The notes beneath the pieces were generated by a model. The model was not told the DNA's origin, ran no database searches, and saw nothing but the letters and a program-made list of their open reading frames with translations. Shown here piece after piece: positions 23,363-35,414 of a stretch of DNA of 64,000 bases (position 1 is the stretch's first letter; each line of letters opens with the position of its first letter). The DNA lies in assembly GCA_037042185.1 (NCBI GenBank), contig JAXQJY010000033.1:1240001-1304000 (forward strand), written 5' to 3'. Made by a program: the position numbers and the translations under genes. The stretch comes from Sordariomycetes sp. S80-01Y (Eukaryota; Ascomycota; Sordariomycetes).

Positions 23363-23945
23363 GGTGACGCGGTGACCTCGAGCTGCGTCAGAGCAGATCC
23401 AGGTTGGCGAAGCGGGTATAGTTGTAGTAGCCGAGGCTGAGACTCGTGAGATGCCGTCAGTTGATATTGAAATGACGGAGGACCCTTTAACTATTAGTCC
23501 GGCTAGAAAGTAAATACATTGAAGCTACGGGGACCTTTAGTAGGGTAAGGTTGATATAAGCACGATGACACTCTAAACGGCGGCGACATGATGCCATGAC
23601 ATGTGCTCATCCCCAATCACAACCCCGCGTTCAGCCTCGCTCGTACCATTGCCGAGTCACGATCGGAAACCGAACCACGTCAACAGCTTTGCCGGATTGG
23701 CCGGATGAGAACGACAGTGCCTCCATGCAGTTGTTTCAGCATCTCAACACGCCAATTGCTATACTGTGACTTAATTGAGTTTCCTCGATCGGATGTCATG
23801 AAAGCTCCTAAAGTTGCGACACAGTGAGCAGAAACATCCCAGTCGACAAGCTTCCAAACCACCAGCCGGAGACACCCAAAGCACTTCGAGACAGGGGTCA
23901 CTGCGAATCGCAAGAAGCGGGCGATTACGACCGTCTCAGGCAACC
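23363..23945. promoter_or_regulatory. Shared divergent promoter region
   Basis: 583 bp between the divergent starts of the HAD gene and the six-helix membrane protein. No repeat or RNA is recognised. An open frame runs upstream of the right-hand start but has no further ATG. Confidence 0.5.
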
Positions 23946-25259
23946 ATGTCGGAGGCGAGAGATCATTTTCACTCCGGCTACTACCATCCCACACGTGCAA
24001 TTGCCCCTGTACCACGTCTTAACGCTACTAGGCGACACCTTCCGCTCAAGCACAAAGTGCTACCAACCGAGGGCGAATCAAAGATCCCATCTTCTCTGAA
24101 GGAATCCCCTGGGGTTGTCCATGTCTGGCGAGCGAGGGACAACCGAAAGGGACGCCATGCCGCTGTGGTGCATCCGGATTTCGAAAGCCACCCTGCGACC
24201 AAGGTGCCGTCAAGAACCGACACGGTTCGAAGCACGCTGAAGGGAGTACGGAAGATGCTGATCAGGTATCCTATTTGGGATGTGAGCTACGATACTGCAG
24301 TGCTGTTTACCATAGGTAAGCACACTCCCAGTCAGAGATTCTAGATATAGTCCCCTGACATCGCAAAGGGTCCATAATTTGGGTGCTGAATGGCTTCTTC
24401 GTTTTCCTTCCCGTCCAGAATCCATCATCCGCCTTCTCAGGGGAATCAGCCTGGGGCGGTGGCATTACAGCCATCGTCGGCGCGACCGTCTTCGAAGTCG
24501 GCTCAATCTTCCTCATGATCGAGGCTGTCAACGAAAACCGCAGTGAGTGCTTCGGCTGGGCCTTGGAGGAAACTGCCGATGGATTCCTTCATCTTCGACC
24601 TAGCCTTGAGTGCCGTCACCACCATAGATCTAAGCGCAACCTAGTAACGAGCTCGTCTCTAGAGGAACACGTCGAGCACCCGGCTTCCAAAGGACCGGAC
24701 TGGGCGGATAGAACCTTCCGCTGGTGGCCAACTTGGTACGAGCTGCGGACGCACTATATCCGCGAACTAGGCTTCCTCGCTTGCGCTGCCCAGATGTTTG
24801 GTGCGACCATCTTCTGGATATCGGGCTTCACTGCATTGCCACCTATCCAGAACAATATCTCTCACGCCTCGCTCAATGGAGTGTACTGGGTGCCACAGGT
24901 AGTAGGAGGATCAGGGTTCTGTGTCTCCAGCCTCCTATTCATGGTGGAAGTGCAGACTAGGTGGTATATCCCTGCACCCGGAGTGCTGGGCTGGCATATC
25001 GGTTTCTGGAACTTTGTGGGAGCAGTAGGTTTCACTCTCTGCGGTGCCCTTGGCTTCGGAGGTTCACAAGGCGCAATTGCTTATGCGTTGACGTTGTCAA
25101 CGTTCATCGGATCCTGGGCGTTCTTGGTGAGAAGACCTTTCCCCCAAGGTGGCCATGGCTTATGGTGAACAGATTGGTAGCGTGATACAGTGGTATGAGA
25201 GCCTCGACAAGTACCCCCTCTGGATGGGCATGGAAGCGAGCGTCTCCGACCCCACCTGA
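23946..25259 (+). CDS. Six-helix integral membrane protein of unknown function
   Basis: Three exons: 23946-24315, 24369-25126 and 25173-25259, with introns of 53 and 46 bp; 404 aa. A soluble N-terminal part of about 115 aa is followed by six likely membrane helices. The first starts at AVLFTIGSIIWVLNGFFVF; others include GGITAIVGATVFEVGSIFL, LGFLACAAQMFGATIFWI, PQVVGGSGFCVSSLLFMVE and VGAVGFTLCGALGF. The loop between helices 2 and 3 has a His cluster (CRHHHRSKRN). I recall similar uncharacterised 'integral membrane proteins' in many ascomycetes, with the same NGFFVFLP and GATIFWISGF segments. The end IGSVIQWYESL is restored only by removing the 46-bp intron. The start is the first ATG in the open frame. 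No function is assigned. Confidence 0.82.
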
Positions 25260-28141
25260 CCTGTGCTCAGGTTGTCCCAGGAAGTGCTAGACAGGCTGGC
25301 GCGGCAAGCAACTTTGGTCACCAGGAACGAAAACTCAACCTTCGGAAAGACCGCAGATACGGTAGACAACGACTACGAACCGTTAGGCACTCATCGTTCT
25401 ACATCAGGCTGACAAGCTGATGATAGCAAGGAGTCTTAAGGTAGAAGCCTAGCATCGTGCTGGGTGTAAGTGAGAGAACAAGCTCTCTCCTTGTTGCCCC
25501 TCACCTCTAATGGCGGCTCGTCCTGCTTGCTTTTGAAGCTGGCGTCTTCTGAGACGCCGGCGCGCAAGAAAAACGCGCTTGTCCCATTAACGCGCCGTCG
25601 CGGGCGGGCCGGGACCGAGGCCGAGGCGCGTTGCTGCCATCGGTGTTCCGGCTTCGGATGGCTTGTTCAGATTTCGAAGCTGCAGCACTGATGAAGCCGG
25701 AGTATCTGACGCAACTTCAGTTACTCTGCGGTCCTTGAGCGCCGATCAAAGCTTCTGAGGCGTTCGGGAAGGTCCTCGAATGGATTGGAGCTGCTGATGA
25801 TGTCTCAGAGCGTAGACCAATGTCAATCTCCAAACCCCCCACTCCTCATTCTGAGGAGCGGCGCTAGTCGAGCCCAGCTAGCTCGTACGATGGCAAGGAT
25901 GGTCAAAGCTGTTGCGCGAGAGACACCCAAACCAGACGCGTGGAGTTGCTGTCGGCGTGATTGAGGGAAAGACCAAGGCGTGGTCTTTGTCAAGATACCG
26001 TCAGCGACCGCCTCGTGTCTCGTTCCAAGACCAAGGGTGACGAGATGAGGTGCTGGGGTCCCTGAGCCCCTGAGGGCGGTGCCACCGCCGGTGATGAACC
26101 GGTGGGCAAGAATCCTTGCCAGCAGAACCCGGATATTCCACTCGCGAAGCCAGTTGCTTGGGTAAGATTGCCGGTACTGCGCAGGGTTGTGGCCTTGATG
26201 TCAGCGCTTTCGTGTCGCCTTGGGGTAGGGGCCCGGCTGCGCAAGGCCTCAGATGCTGGCGACACATCACGATAAGAAGCAAGGAGATCGCCTCTGGGTT
26301 CAGCTCAGAGTCTAGAGCAGTTGGACATGGGAGGATTCGAAACTGGGGTCACGTAGGATAGATCGGGCAGAGCCTGCGAGCGTGGGCTGCTAGCGAGCAG
26401 GACTCTGCACGGAGTACGGAGTAATGGAAGCTGCGGAAGCTGCTCTGCCCCCGTTATTGCTTACGGAGAACAGTTAACTGTGATGGTTCGCAGTCGCTGC
26501 AATTGCCAGTGACAGGGCCCTGGACCTTGCTGATAATTGATACCGATAGATGTGTGATTGTCGTGCATCCGGGGTGCATGTGCAGCCCAGCGCATCACAG
26601 CACGGAGCCCCTTCCATCTCGGGGAACATGCGTGATAGAGGCCCAGTCAATTCTTGAGGACAGCCACGAATGTGACCGGGACATTGGAGTATTCCCGAGT
26701 AGCAAAGCGATGAGTTGATTTGGTGAAGGATTCCGAAATCGAGCGACGGCCAGCGTAGCAGAGAGGACAGTCCGGAAGGTGACGACTGGAGAGTACGAGT
26801 AAAATTGCAGGCACCAGGGTCGGGGATGGGGCGCTCCATGTCTTCCCAATTCGACGCCGCGCTACGGATAGGGGACCACCCGCTACGGCTTAGCGGGCTC
26901 TGCCCCCCCTGAATGCTGTTCTCTCTTCATCATCAACCACCTCGATCGCCTCTCGTCGACGCCACAATCATGGATATCCCTACGCAGAGGCCGTTGGTGC
27001 TCAGTGCCTTTCTCTACCGAAGCCCCTGGCAATTTGAGTCTCCCGAGGACTTGGAATCACCTGTTTCATTGGTCACGGCTGGTTCCCCCGAGTCTGGCGT
27101 AGAGTGACTGTCGTCCAGCCGAGGCCGAGGTCTAGGCTTGACAAGGAGCGAAATGCACAATTCGAGGCTGGCAATGCATCGAATGGCAATGCAGCCTCAC
27201 CAGCGGATGCCGGTTTAGAGTCTGCAGATACCGACCGGGCTGTGGGTTCGAGTTGCAGCGGGCAGTGAGCAGCGAACATTTGGGTCGCCTGCTGTCAGGG
27301 GTCCTCGTCCAGCTCTCCACTCCCACCAAATGACCTGGCAGCCCAGCCCATTGAGGGTGAGGGACCCATCAAAGGCTCTTCGAGCCCATCTCGTCCTCGT
27401 CATTTCTCTTCTCTAGTCAAGGCTGTCAAAGCTTCGTGACCGAAGCCTCGCCATTGTCTTTCTTTCTTGTGCTGTTTCTCGGTTTGAACAGCATGTTGCT
27501 CTTCATCTCCTAGCGCTTCGTTTTGCTGATGCCATTCTGATATCCACATCTGCGACATCGTCTTACTCGGCGCGCACCTTTTTGTAAGCTCGAGGCCCTC
27601 CATGCGAAAGCTCCGCGCTTTGCTTTGGTGCTTTGGTGCCGAATGTCGTCCGGCGTGGGTTGGACGTGTTTATCTGTTAACTTGCTGACGCCAGTCTTCG
27701 CAGTTTCGTTACATATTCTTGAATCACGTATATCTACGGAAACACTACTCGACGCTGCACCTCTCCTTTCCTAGTTTTGTATGAGCAATTCATCCAACAT
27801 ATATACCCCGACGACTTCGAGATACGCCTAGAGGCCTTTTCGAGCCTGCGAGTATTGGATTTACCTGAGCTCAAGGTAAGACTGCCTGCCGGAGGCCAAG
27901 GGCGCACTGCTGGAACATGCATGCGCTTGGTGCGCTTTCATTGCTTTTGGCTGATGATCCGGGGCAGCATTGATATCCTGTAGATATATAGTCTTGAAGA
28001 CTCCGACCTGAAACCGAATTACCCCGCCGATTTCGAGCTCTTTTTGTGTCACGATTACCGTCAAATAACGCGACCCATGCGCCCTGCTGCTGTCTGGTAG
28101 CAGTCGACGGGGACGAGACCGCTACCACACAACAAAATACG
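25260..28141. other. Gene-free region upstream of apsA
   Basis: 2.9 kb. It holds a copy of the dispersed ACGGAGTACGGAGTA motif (26410-26424) and presumably the apsA promoter at the right end. Reading frames of 60-121 codons have no motif. A tRNA-like T-loop near 26336 was checked and rejected. Confidence 0.5.
26410..26424. repeat. Dispersed motif ACGGAGTACGGAGTA
   Basis: A 15-bp motif found again at 61950-61964 (reverse complement) and in shortened form at 56254-56271. All copies are intergenic. Confidence 0.8.
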
Positions 28142-31100
28142 ATGGCCGACTGGGACAGGGATGACGAATATTTGAGCGGCCCTGCGGCAACATCTCTGCC
28201 GACTCCCCAGGACACGCCGTACAGGACGCCATCAGGTGCGTCCAAGATGTCGCGGCGTTCTATGACACCTCCACCCAAGGGGCCTTCGCCGCCACCGATA
28301 CATGGGGAGAGGAAGGAGAGGCACTCCAAGCGATTGTCACGAGATGTTGCTACCGATGATACGGTCAGCCCCCTCGATCCTCGACGGTTCACTCCAACGC
28401 TTCATGCGAATCTGGTTTCCGAGATTTTGGCTTTGAGGAGGGACCAAGAGGAGAAGATCAAGATCATTGAGAGCCTTGAACAGACTTTGAACTCCTCAAA
28501 AGAGCAGGAGAATGATTATCAGGGAAAGTTTAACTCAGCGGCCAAGGAGAATCGTTCCCTGAAACGTCAGTTGGCGCTCTTGGAAGGAGGAACATCATCA
28601 GCATTGGGAGAGTTAGCTCGTGAAAGGGACGAGGCAGTCGAGTCAACAGGAGACCTGAAGAAACGCCTGGAACAAACCCAGCGAAAACTTCGGAATTTGG
28701 AGGACGATGCAGAACGAAATCACGACCTCTGGACCCAGGACAAAGATGGCTGGGAAGAGGACAAGCGCAAATACGAGCGCAGGATCCATGTTGCCGAAAG
28801 CCGGCTGAAGACTGTCCTCGACGAGGTGGCAGCTTTCCAAGCTGCGCAGGCGAACGGAGTGCATCCTGGACCATCCCATGGGCATGACAGCGAGGCCGAA
28901 GAGAGCGGCAGAGAGAACGATGCTGGAAGCGTACGTTCCATGAGCATAACCAACAGTATCCGCTTCTCCGTGACCAACCCAGGAGGGGCGTCTGGCAAGA
29001 TTGGCAATACCCTCGCTGACGAACTCGATTTTGACGACACGGACGATCAGACCGACTTTGATGGGCGTGAGAGCATTGCTTCAGGTACTACTGGACATCG
29101 TCACACCAGGAACTTCAGCCGGGACAGCCTTACGAACAGAGTGCACCAGAGAAACCAGAGCTTGGACAGCTTGCGGCGACCGGGCAGTGTCCGGGGCAAG
29201 GTTTTTATGAACCAGTCCGTGCTGGAAGCCTTGGAAGGCGAGGACGAGGAGAATTCTCCCAAGGTCGAATATGTCGACACAGGCTTCCAACCATCACCAC
29301 CTCCTTCGCCCAAGATGGAACCGGTGAAGCCCTCAACGCCAGAGCCGGTCATCCCTGAGGTTAAGACTGCCGATGTGGAGATACCCTCGCCCTCGCGAGA
29401 CTATGAGATCGAGGCAAACTCCCGTCGTAAGCGAGTTCAGGTCAGCCCGCCTCCTAAAGTCGAATCTCCCAAGCCCCAGAGTATGGTGTCGGCTGCTTCT
29501 CAGACTGTCGAGGAGCCGTTGAGTCCTCCCAAGACCCCCGAGCATCCTCGGACTCCTACTCCACCCCCTGCACCCGTGATGGTCACCACTTCAACTCAGA
29601 CCGAAGACCTGCTCTTCCCTGATCCTCGCACACGTCTGGCTCCTACTCCGCCTCCAATTCCGAGCATCAGCATCCAGCCGCCTACAAGTCGACCAACTAC
29701 CCCGAGAGAGCCTCGACTGCCTCCTCATTTCAAACACTTTGGGTGTCAGGTCAACATTTTGTCTTCACCGGCATCTGTCACCGACGCCGCTAGTCAGACG
29801 GAGGGCATCAAGATCGATAAACGCTTGGCTCAGCTGCCCGCCCATCTTCAACCGTCTGCTATCTCCTCGCGGCCAAGCTCGCCTAACCCCACGAGAGAAA
29901 CCGATCCGGACAAGAACTTCACGCCTGTTCCTGGCAACATTCCACCTCGCAACCCTCGGCGACTGCAGGACACACCGACGATGCGTATCCCTTCGTCGCC
30001 CGTTTCCATGGTCCACGAGGACGATGACGAAGACCTCCACGATGCATACCCTGGTAATAACGACGACGGGCCACTGTCAAACGACAAGAATGCCCCTGCC
30101 AAGCGTCCTCATCGCTTCAGTAGTCTCTTTGCTGGTTTTGATACTGCCAGCTCGGACGAAGGCGAATTCGGTGATGATGACGTGAGTGATACAGAGTACC
30201 GTACTGCGCTCTCTGCTCCTCGTCCTCAATCAATCGGTAGCCGCCCAGGGGCTCGCAGTCCGACGGATACGGTCACCACGTCGCCTAACTCCAAGAGACA
30301 GAGTGCCAGGAGCACCATCAGCTCGATGAAACCCATCGGCACTCAGGTGTACAGCTCATTCAGCTTGGCCGAGCAGCAGACCCCTGGCAGGTTCACCAGC
30401 ACTGCTAGGGAATACGATCGAAGCGGGCCATCGACAGCAGGCGTCGGAAACCGAGCCAGTGTCATGCGCAAGGCTGCGATGATCCAAAGCGGTATTGCTA
30501 CCCACGGCGGACGTTCAAGAAGCCCAAGCCTCCCCGATACTCGCAATCCGCCTTTCCCCATTCCGCAAAGGACGACTTCGCGTAAGGTCAGCGCCAGCGC
30601 ACCGACAAGCGAGGGCCAAAGGTCGCCAACGCGCGCTGATGCATGGTCGAGGAGAGGCGGCCGCAGCAACCCGTATCGCTCGAACAGCATCCGGAAGGTC
30701 CGCTCGGCTGCTGCTCTTCCCAGACACCAAAGGTACCGCAGGCAAGGGAGCCGTTCGCCGCCGCCTCTGTCGCCCTCGACTGAAGCTCCTGAGAGCCCAG
30801 GATTGCCCCCTTTGCCGAGGAACGATATCACCACTCCTCGTCACCGACCCCGGGGGAGCAGTGCCTACAAAAGGCACCGGCACCAGCCCTCGACGAACAC
30901 TGAGAACACCAACAATACAAGGGAGACCGCCGGCACGGATCAAGCATCCGCAGTCAGCAGTGGGCAAACCATCGGAGTCGTTGACGCGATCGCTCAAACA
31001 ATGGTTGGCGAGTGGATGTTCAAATATGTTCGTCGAAGAAAGTCGTTCAGCGTGGCCGAGAGCAATGGCAAGGATGATGTGGGCAACGACCGCCACAAGC

Positions 31101-32319
31101 GGTGGGTATGGCTGGCACCTTATGAGAGATCTATTCTCTGGAGCAGCAAGCAGCCATCGTCGGGTAGCGCATTGATGGGCAAAACTGGCCGCAAGTGTGA
31201 GTTACTTTCTCTTGATATCCCGCCAGGGCGAGACAAGCATACTGACCTCCTACAGTGGTGATCCAATCGGTGCTTGATGTCAAGGACGACAACCCAGCTC
31301 CCAAGAACGAACCAGGCCCAATCTTTAACCGTTCAATCCTGATCCTTACACCGCAGAGGGCGCTTAAGTTCACGGCAACATCTCCAGAGAGGCATTATAT
31401 CTGGCTGACGGCTTTATCGTTCCTTGCACACTCCTCACAGGCCCTGCCGGACATTATGAGCGCTCCCCAATCCCAGCCTAAGCCTGCGCCTGTCCCGGAA
31501 TATGAACCACCACCACCACCGCCAGTACCGAAGGCAAAGAGGTCTGGCATTCGGGACTCTATTCGTTTGGCCAAGGGAAGGAATGGACCAATCAAGCCTG
31601 GAACGCCGAGTGTTCCTAGCATTCCCAGTGCGCCGTCCTCCCGAATGGGCGATGTGGCTAGCTTTAAGAACGCAGATTACTCTTTTGGCGCCATCACGAC
31701 CAGCCACGCGAGAGATCAGTCGGACGACGTGGCTGAACCGCCGTTCATCCCTCGCTTCCATGACCGAGCGAACCAGGCTGTGGTTCATGGGCGAAAACGC
31801 AGCAACACAGGAGGTCATGTACCCCCGCCCCTGTCGTTCAGAGGCTTCTCTGGGCCCACGAGTACTACTTCTGGACACAATGCCACAAACAGCACGGCGG
31901 GCAACAGTGTCGGCACGGCGGGCTCGTCTGATTACTACAACCAGTCGCAGCCCTCGCAAGGGACAGCCAACTCTTGGGGCATGAGCCAGACGGCTTCGCA
32001 AAGGACGTCAGAAGCCTCATCCCGACCTGGGAACTTCTTCGACGCCATCGGTACGGTGCGCATGGAAGCTTTCATTAGCCCGTTGGCACTCCAAGGGTTC
32101 AGCGAGAACCCAGACGAACATGACGAGATTCGACAAGTCGTCCGACGCAGGAGCAAGGAACTGAGAAGGAGACAGAGCCGTCGCAACAGCAGTAGGACTC
32201 GGGATAGTTACAGTTACGCCTCGCGTAGCAGACGAGGCTCAGACGATCGCTACATGAATGGTAGCAGGACAGCGGGGGAGGAGGATTACTTCAAAGATGA
32301 CCCCTTCCGGGGCTTTTAG
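28142..32319 (+). CDS. apsA: ApsA/Num1-type cortical anchor protein with PH domain
   Basis: Cell-cortex protein that captures dynein and microtubules for nuclear positioning (Aspergillus ApsA, yeast Num1, fission yeast Mcp5). Two exons: 28142-31196 and 31256-32319, with a 59-bp intron inside the PH domain; 1372 aa. A coiled coil covers about residues 90-236 (LVSEILALRRDQEEKIKIIE and on). A long disordered Ser/Pro-rich middle follows. The Mcp5/Num1-type PH domain lies at about 950-1076 (GEWMFKYVRRRKSF, HKRWVWLAPYERSILWSS, RYIW-like end RHYIWLTALSFLAHSS). A Pro-rich and Arg/Ser-rich tail ends it. The donor GTGAGT at 31197 restores GRKLVIQSVLD. The first ATG in frame is 28142 (MADWDRDDE); an upstream open frame lacks ATG. 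The PH domain should bind PI(4,5)P2 at the membrane. Confidence 0.93.
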
Positions 32320-32920
32320 GGGAGTTAAACCTGGCGCCGATAATGTATTCTTAGAGGATCTGACTAGCACGGGCTGACCTCGCGGTCACGTTGTGTATCA
32401 AGAGCTTGGCGCAGGGAAGATGGGTTGGGACAGGAAGCGAAGGGGGCCACAATCGTTCATGAAGGGAGTCTCCTCGTTATTAGTAGTTTCACTTGGAATG
32501 AAACGCCTGAGTCGTGTATGTTCTCGTTGCCCAGTAAAGTCAAGTCAAGGGATATGCGTTGAACTGGTCGGTAAAGTAAATGAGCCATGCTACTTTGATT
32601 AGTACCTACCGTAAGGTAAAGTAGAACGTAGTGAGGTACCTAGAAGCATGAGGCCGGCCATACTTACCTTTCTAGTACTTACCTGTAAGTACCTTAGTGC
32701 AGCTACTGGACCCTGAAGGCGGCAGGCACGTCATGGTGCCTCTCCAACTTTTTCGTGCAGCCCGACCAACTTCAACTCCAATCAACCCCACGTTCACCCC
32801 ATCACTTCTTTTCGAGCGACCTGAAATTTCACACGTGTTCCGCCCTTCGCGACGGGTAAAAAACAATAAAACACAATCACACATCATACCATAGCTTGCA
32901 TAGCGTATTCAGAGACCGTC
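32320..32920. other. Intergenic region between apsA and otu2
   Basis: 601 bp with the apsA 3' UTR and the promoter of the OTU gene. The middle (32601-32697) is crowded with TACCT/AGGTA motifs, listed separately. Confidence 0.6.
32601..32697. repeat. TACCT/AGGTA-rich cluster
   Basis: Within about 97 bp there are at least seven copies of TACCT, TACTT or AGGTA-type pentamers on either strand, some forming short palindromes such as GAGGTACCTAG. The motif density stands out from the flanks. Confidence 0.6.
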
Positions 32921-33859
32921 ATGGAGTCGGAGGACGTCGAGCAAATGCGCGCCCGCCACCGCAGAGAGCTCAAGGACCTGCAGGGACGCATAACATCCAA
33001 AAAGAAGAACGCCAGCAAGAAAACCCGCAAGGGAGTCAACGACGAATGTGAAGCCATGGAGCGCTCTTTGAAGGAGAAGCAAGCTGAGGAGATTGCGTCG
33101 CTGGAGTCTGCCGCGCCCGAATCATCTTCGTCGTCGTTGGAGGACGAAGCCGGTCAGAGCAAGTTGGAAAAGGTTGAGAACAAGGTCGAGGAAAAGCTAG
33201 AGAAGGGTCTGGAAAAGCTTCATCTCGGCTCGAATGGACACTCCAGCTCGAACGGCGAGGCGAAGGGTCCCGCGCCAGGCTCGACGTCGGGCAAGAAACG
33301 AAACCGCCAACAAGAACGACTCGCTCGACGGGCAGCCGAGCAGGAAGCCGCCGCACAGAAGGCTGAAGATGAAGCCGCGAACATGACGGACCACCGCGCC
33401 CGTGAGGGCGAGTACATGTCCAAGATGTTCACCACCTACAACCTCACGGAGAAGGACATTGAGCCCGACGGGCACTGCCTCTTCTCCGCCGTCGCGGACC
33501 AGCTCCTGCAGAACGCAGTCCCCGTCGGCACCCAGTCCGACGAGCTACCGTACAAGGCCGTGAGGAGGGCGGCGGCTGATTACATGGTGGCCCACCGGGA
33601 CGACTTTGCGCCGTTCCTGGAAGAGAACCTCGAGGGGTACGCCGAGGGAATCAAGAACACGGCGGAATGGGGCGGGCAGCTAGAGCTTATGGCGCTGGCG
33701 CGGAACTACGAGGTGGAGATAAGGGTCATCCAGGACGGCAGGATGGAGAAGATTGGGGAGGTTGAGGGACGGGAGAGCGGCAAGGTCCTGTGGTTGGCGT
33801 ATTACAGACACGGCTACGGGCTTGGGGAACATTACAACTCCCTGCGACAGGCGAAATAG
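32921..33859 (+). CDS. OTU-domain deubiquitinase (Otu2/OTUD6B family)
   Basis: Cysteine protease that removes ubiquitin; Otu2/OTUD6B relatives associate with translating ribosomes. A single exon of 312 aa. The N-terminal half is a charged coiled coil (MRARHRRELKDLQGRITSKK, then Lys/Glu-rich segments) as in OTUD6B. The OTU domain starts at about residue 175 with IEPDGHCLFSAVADQL: Asp183 and nucleophile Cys186. The catalytic His304 lies in LGEHYNSLR near the end. Length and order match the family. The start ATG at 32921 precedes the conserved RHRRELK segment. It converges on the methyltransferase gene, with 120 bp between stops. Confidence 0.94.
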   Translation: MESEDVEQMRARHRRELKDLQGRITSKKKNASKKTRKGVNDECEAMERSLKEKQAEEIASLESAAPESSSSSLEDEAGQSKLEKVENKVEEKLEKGLEKLHLGSNGHSSSNGEAKGPAPGSTSGKKRNRQQERLARRAAEQEAAAQKAEDEAANMTDHRAREGEYMSKMFTTYNLTEKDIEPDGHCLFSAVADQLLQNAVPVGTQSDELPYKAVRRAAADYMVAHRDDFAPFLEENLEGYAEGIKNTAEWGGQLELMALARNYEVEIRVIQDGRMEKIGEVEGRESGKVLWLAYYRHGYGLGEHYNSLRQAK

Positions 33860-33979
33860 CATGACCCCCTCCGGAGGATATATGGGAACTTGAGAGGGGA
33901 CCTCAATGACATGGGTGGGGTGAAATGTCGCCCATCCTGAGCGTTTTGCATTTTCGAGACTAGAGCATAGCCCACCTTT

Positions 33980-34909
33980 TCACTTACTCCAGACGCTCAC
34001 AAAGTCTTTCACGTTCCCCTCCTCATCCGTGCCCGCCTGATGCGTCCGCAGCGGCTTGACAAGTGCCAATCGGTGGACCGAGCTGTCCCGTGGCTTGGGG
34101 CTGGGTATGCTGACCACCGTCCCGTCACCGTTGCCGTCGTAGTGAACCGGTTCGCCGGGTGCGGATAGGAGGGCTTCGTAGACCTCGGGGTTGAGGCCCC
34201 ACGGCGGCCCCGGGTCGCGGAGGGGCTTGTAAGAGGGAAACTCGAGGCAGACCAAGCGACCTTTGGGAGCGAGGAGGGATGTTATCCTGACGGCCCACTG
34301 GGGACGGAGGTCTGGGGGAAGCGCGCAGAGGAACTGGGGAGTGTCAGTCTTATGGCAGGAAGAAAGGGGGGGAAAGGGGGCGAAGCTCACGGTGTAGTCG
34401 AAGATGAGGTCGAACTTCCCACTGCTTTGGCTACCCAGCCCTTCTGACCAGGCCTCGTCGAAGAAGTCGGCCTGTATCCACTGTATCCTCCCCCTTTCTG
34501 TGCCCTTATCCGCCTGGTACAGCCCCTTCTCAAGGCAAGCGCGCTCATTCTCCCTGGCCAACTCCAGACCCTTTTCGCTGACATCCAACGCCCAGACATC
34601 GTACCCGAAGCTCGCGAGCAGCAGGGCGTCGTGGCCCAGTCCGCAACCCGGCACCAGCGCCGTGTGCTTGACCACCTCGCCCGAGGCCGAGCGCACGGGC
34701 TCGCCGCGGCGGTCGTGATCCTGCGCGGGAGGGACGAGGTCCTGACGCTGGATGAGCAGGTCGGCGAGGGCGACGGAGGGACCGGCGCGGTCCCAGGGAT
34801 GCGTCTTGTCGCGGTACAGGGAGTCCCATTGGGACGTGTGGGACGAGGGTGCTAGGTTGTGGAAGGCGGCCTGGAGGGGCGAGAGTTCCTTTGACTCCGT
34901 GGCGGCCAT
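33980..34909 (-). CDS. TPMT/HOL-type S-adenosylmethionine-dependent methyltransferase
   Basis: Class I methyltransferase of the thiopurine/thiol (TPMT) family; fungal and plant relatives methylate thiols or halides. Two exons: 34909-34391 and 34333-33980, with a 57-bp intron that keeps frame and has no stop; 290 aa. The N-terminal WDSLYRDKTHPWDRAGPSVAL segment is a TPMT signature. The SAM-binding motif is ALVPGCGLGHDALLLASFGY, followed by ALDVSEKGLE and FDLIFDYTFLCALPP. I chose the ATG at 34909 (MAATESKEL); another in-frame ATG at 35008 would add 33 residues. The gene is divergent from the SDR gene with 505 bp between starts. The substrate is not known. Confidence 0.87.
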   Translation of the reverse strand: MAATESKELSPLQAAFHNLAPSSHTSQWDSLYRDKTHPWDRAGPSVALADLLIQRQDLVPPAQDHDRRGEPVRSASGEVVKHTALVPGCGLGHDALLLASFGYDVWALDVSEKGLELARENERACLEKGLYQADKGTERGRIQWIQADFFDEAWSEGLGSQSSGKFDLIFDYTVSFAPFPPLSSCHKTDTPQFLCALPPDLRPQWAVRITSLLAPKGRLVCLEFPSYKPLRDPGPPWGLNPEVYEALLSAPGEPVHYDGNGDGTVVSIPSPKPRDSSVHRLALVKPLRTHQAGTDEEGNVKDFVSVWSK

Positions 34910-35414
34910 TATGCTGTCTTCTCTTCTCGCTTCTACGGGTTGCAGAAGGATGCGAGGGATGTGGCAGACAGAGTTCGAGTTGGGCGATCCAGGGAAAACC
35001 GACGTCACGGGCTCAAGCCGGACTTCGGCGAGCTTTCAGCGCATGGAGGGCGGCGACTCGGCTGTCGTGATGCGGGATGGTGGGGTGACTGATCTCATCG
35101 CCCGCGGCGTGGGGTCGGCCGGGCGCCGGATCGGGGGGACACGCGACCTGTTGCTTCCGCTCGAGATGTCCTGAATTTGTCGATTCAGAGAGTTCCATAC
35201 AATGCAGACAATTGTCGAGATTAGGATCCGAAATATGTGCATCTGCAGCAGGGCGGGAATGGAGCCTGGGTGAGATGCAACGGAGCTATCTCCAATCGAG
35301 GCAGCTGGCCCGCTCCATCCCCAGACCGAGGCACGATGGCGATCGTCTCATTCTCAAGTGGTGCCCGTACAACTTGCGTCGAACAACCTCGCGACACCTC
35401 AAAATACAGACACA
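34910..35414. promoter_or_regulatory. Shared divergent promoter, methyltransferase and SDR
   Basis: 505 bp between divergent start codons. No repeat seen. It contains the possible upstream start of the methyltransferase at 35008. Confidence 0.45.

Noticed and set aside
26326-26360. GGATTCGAAAC, resembling a tRNA T-loop
   Set aside because: The flanking bases do not pair to form a T-stem, and no acceptor or anticodon stem can be drawn on either strand.
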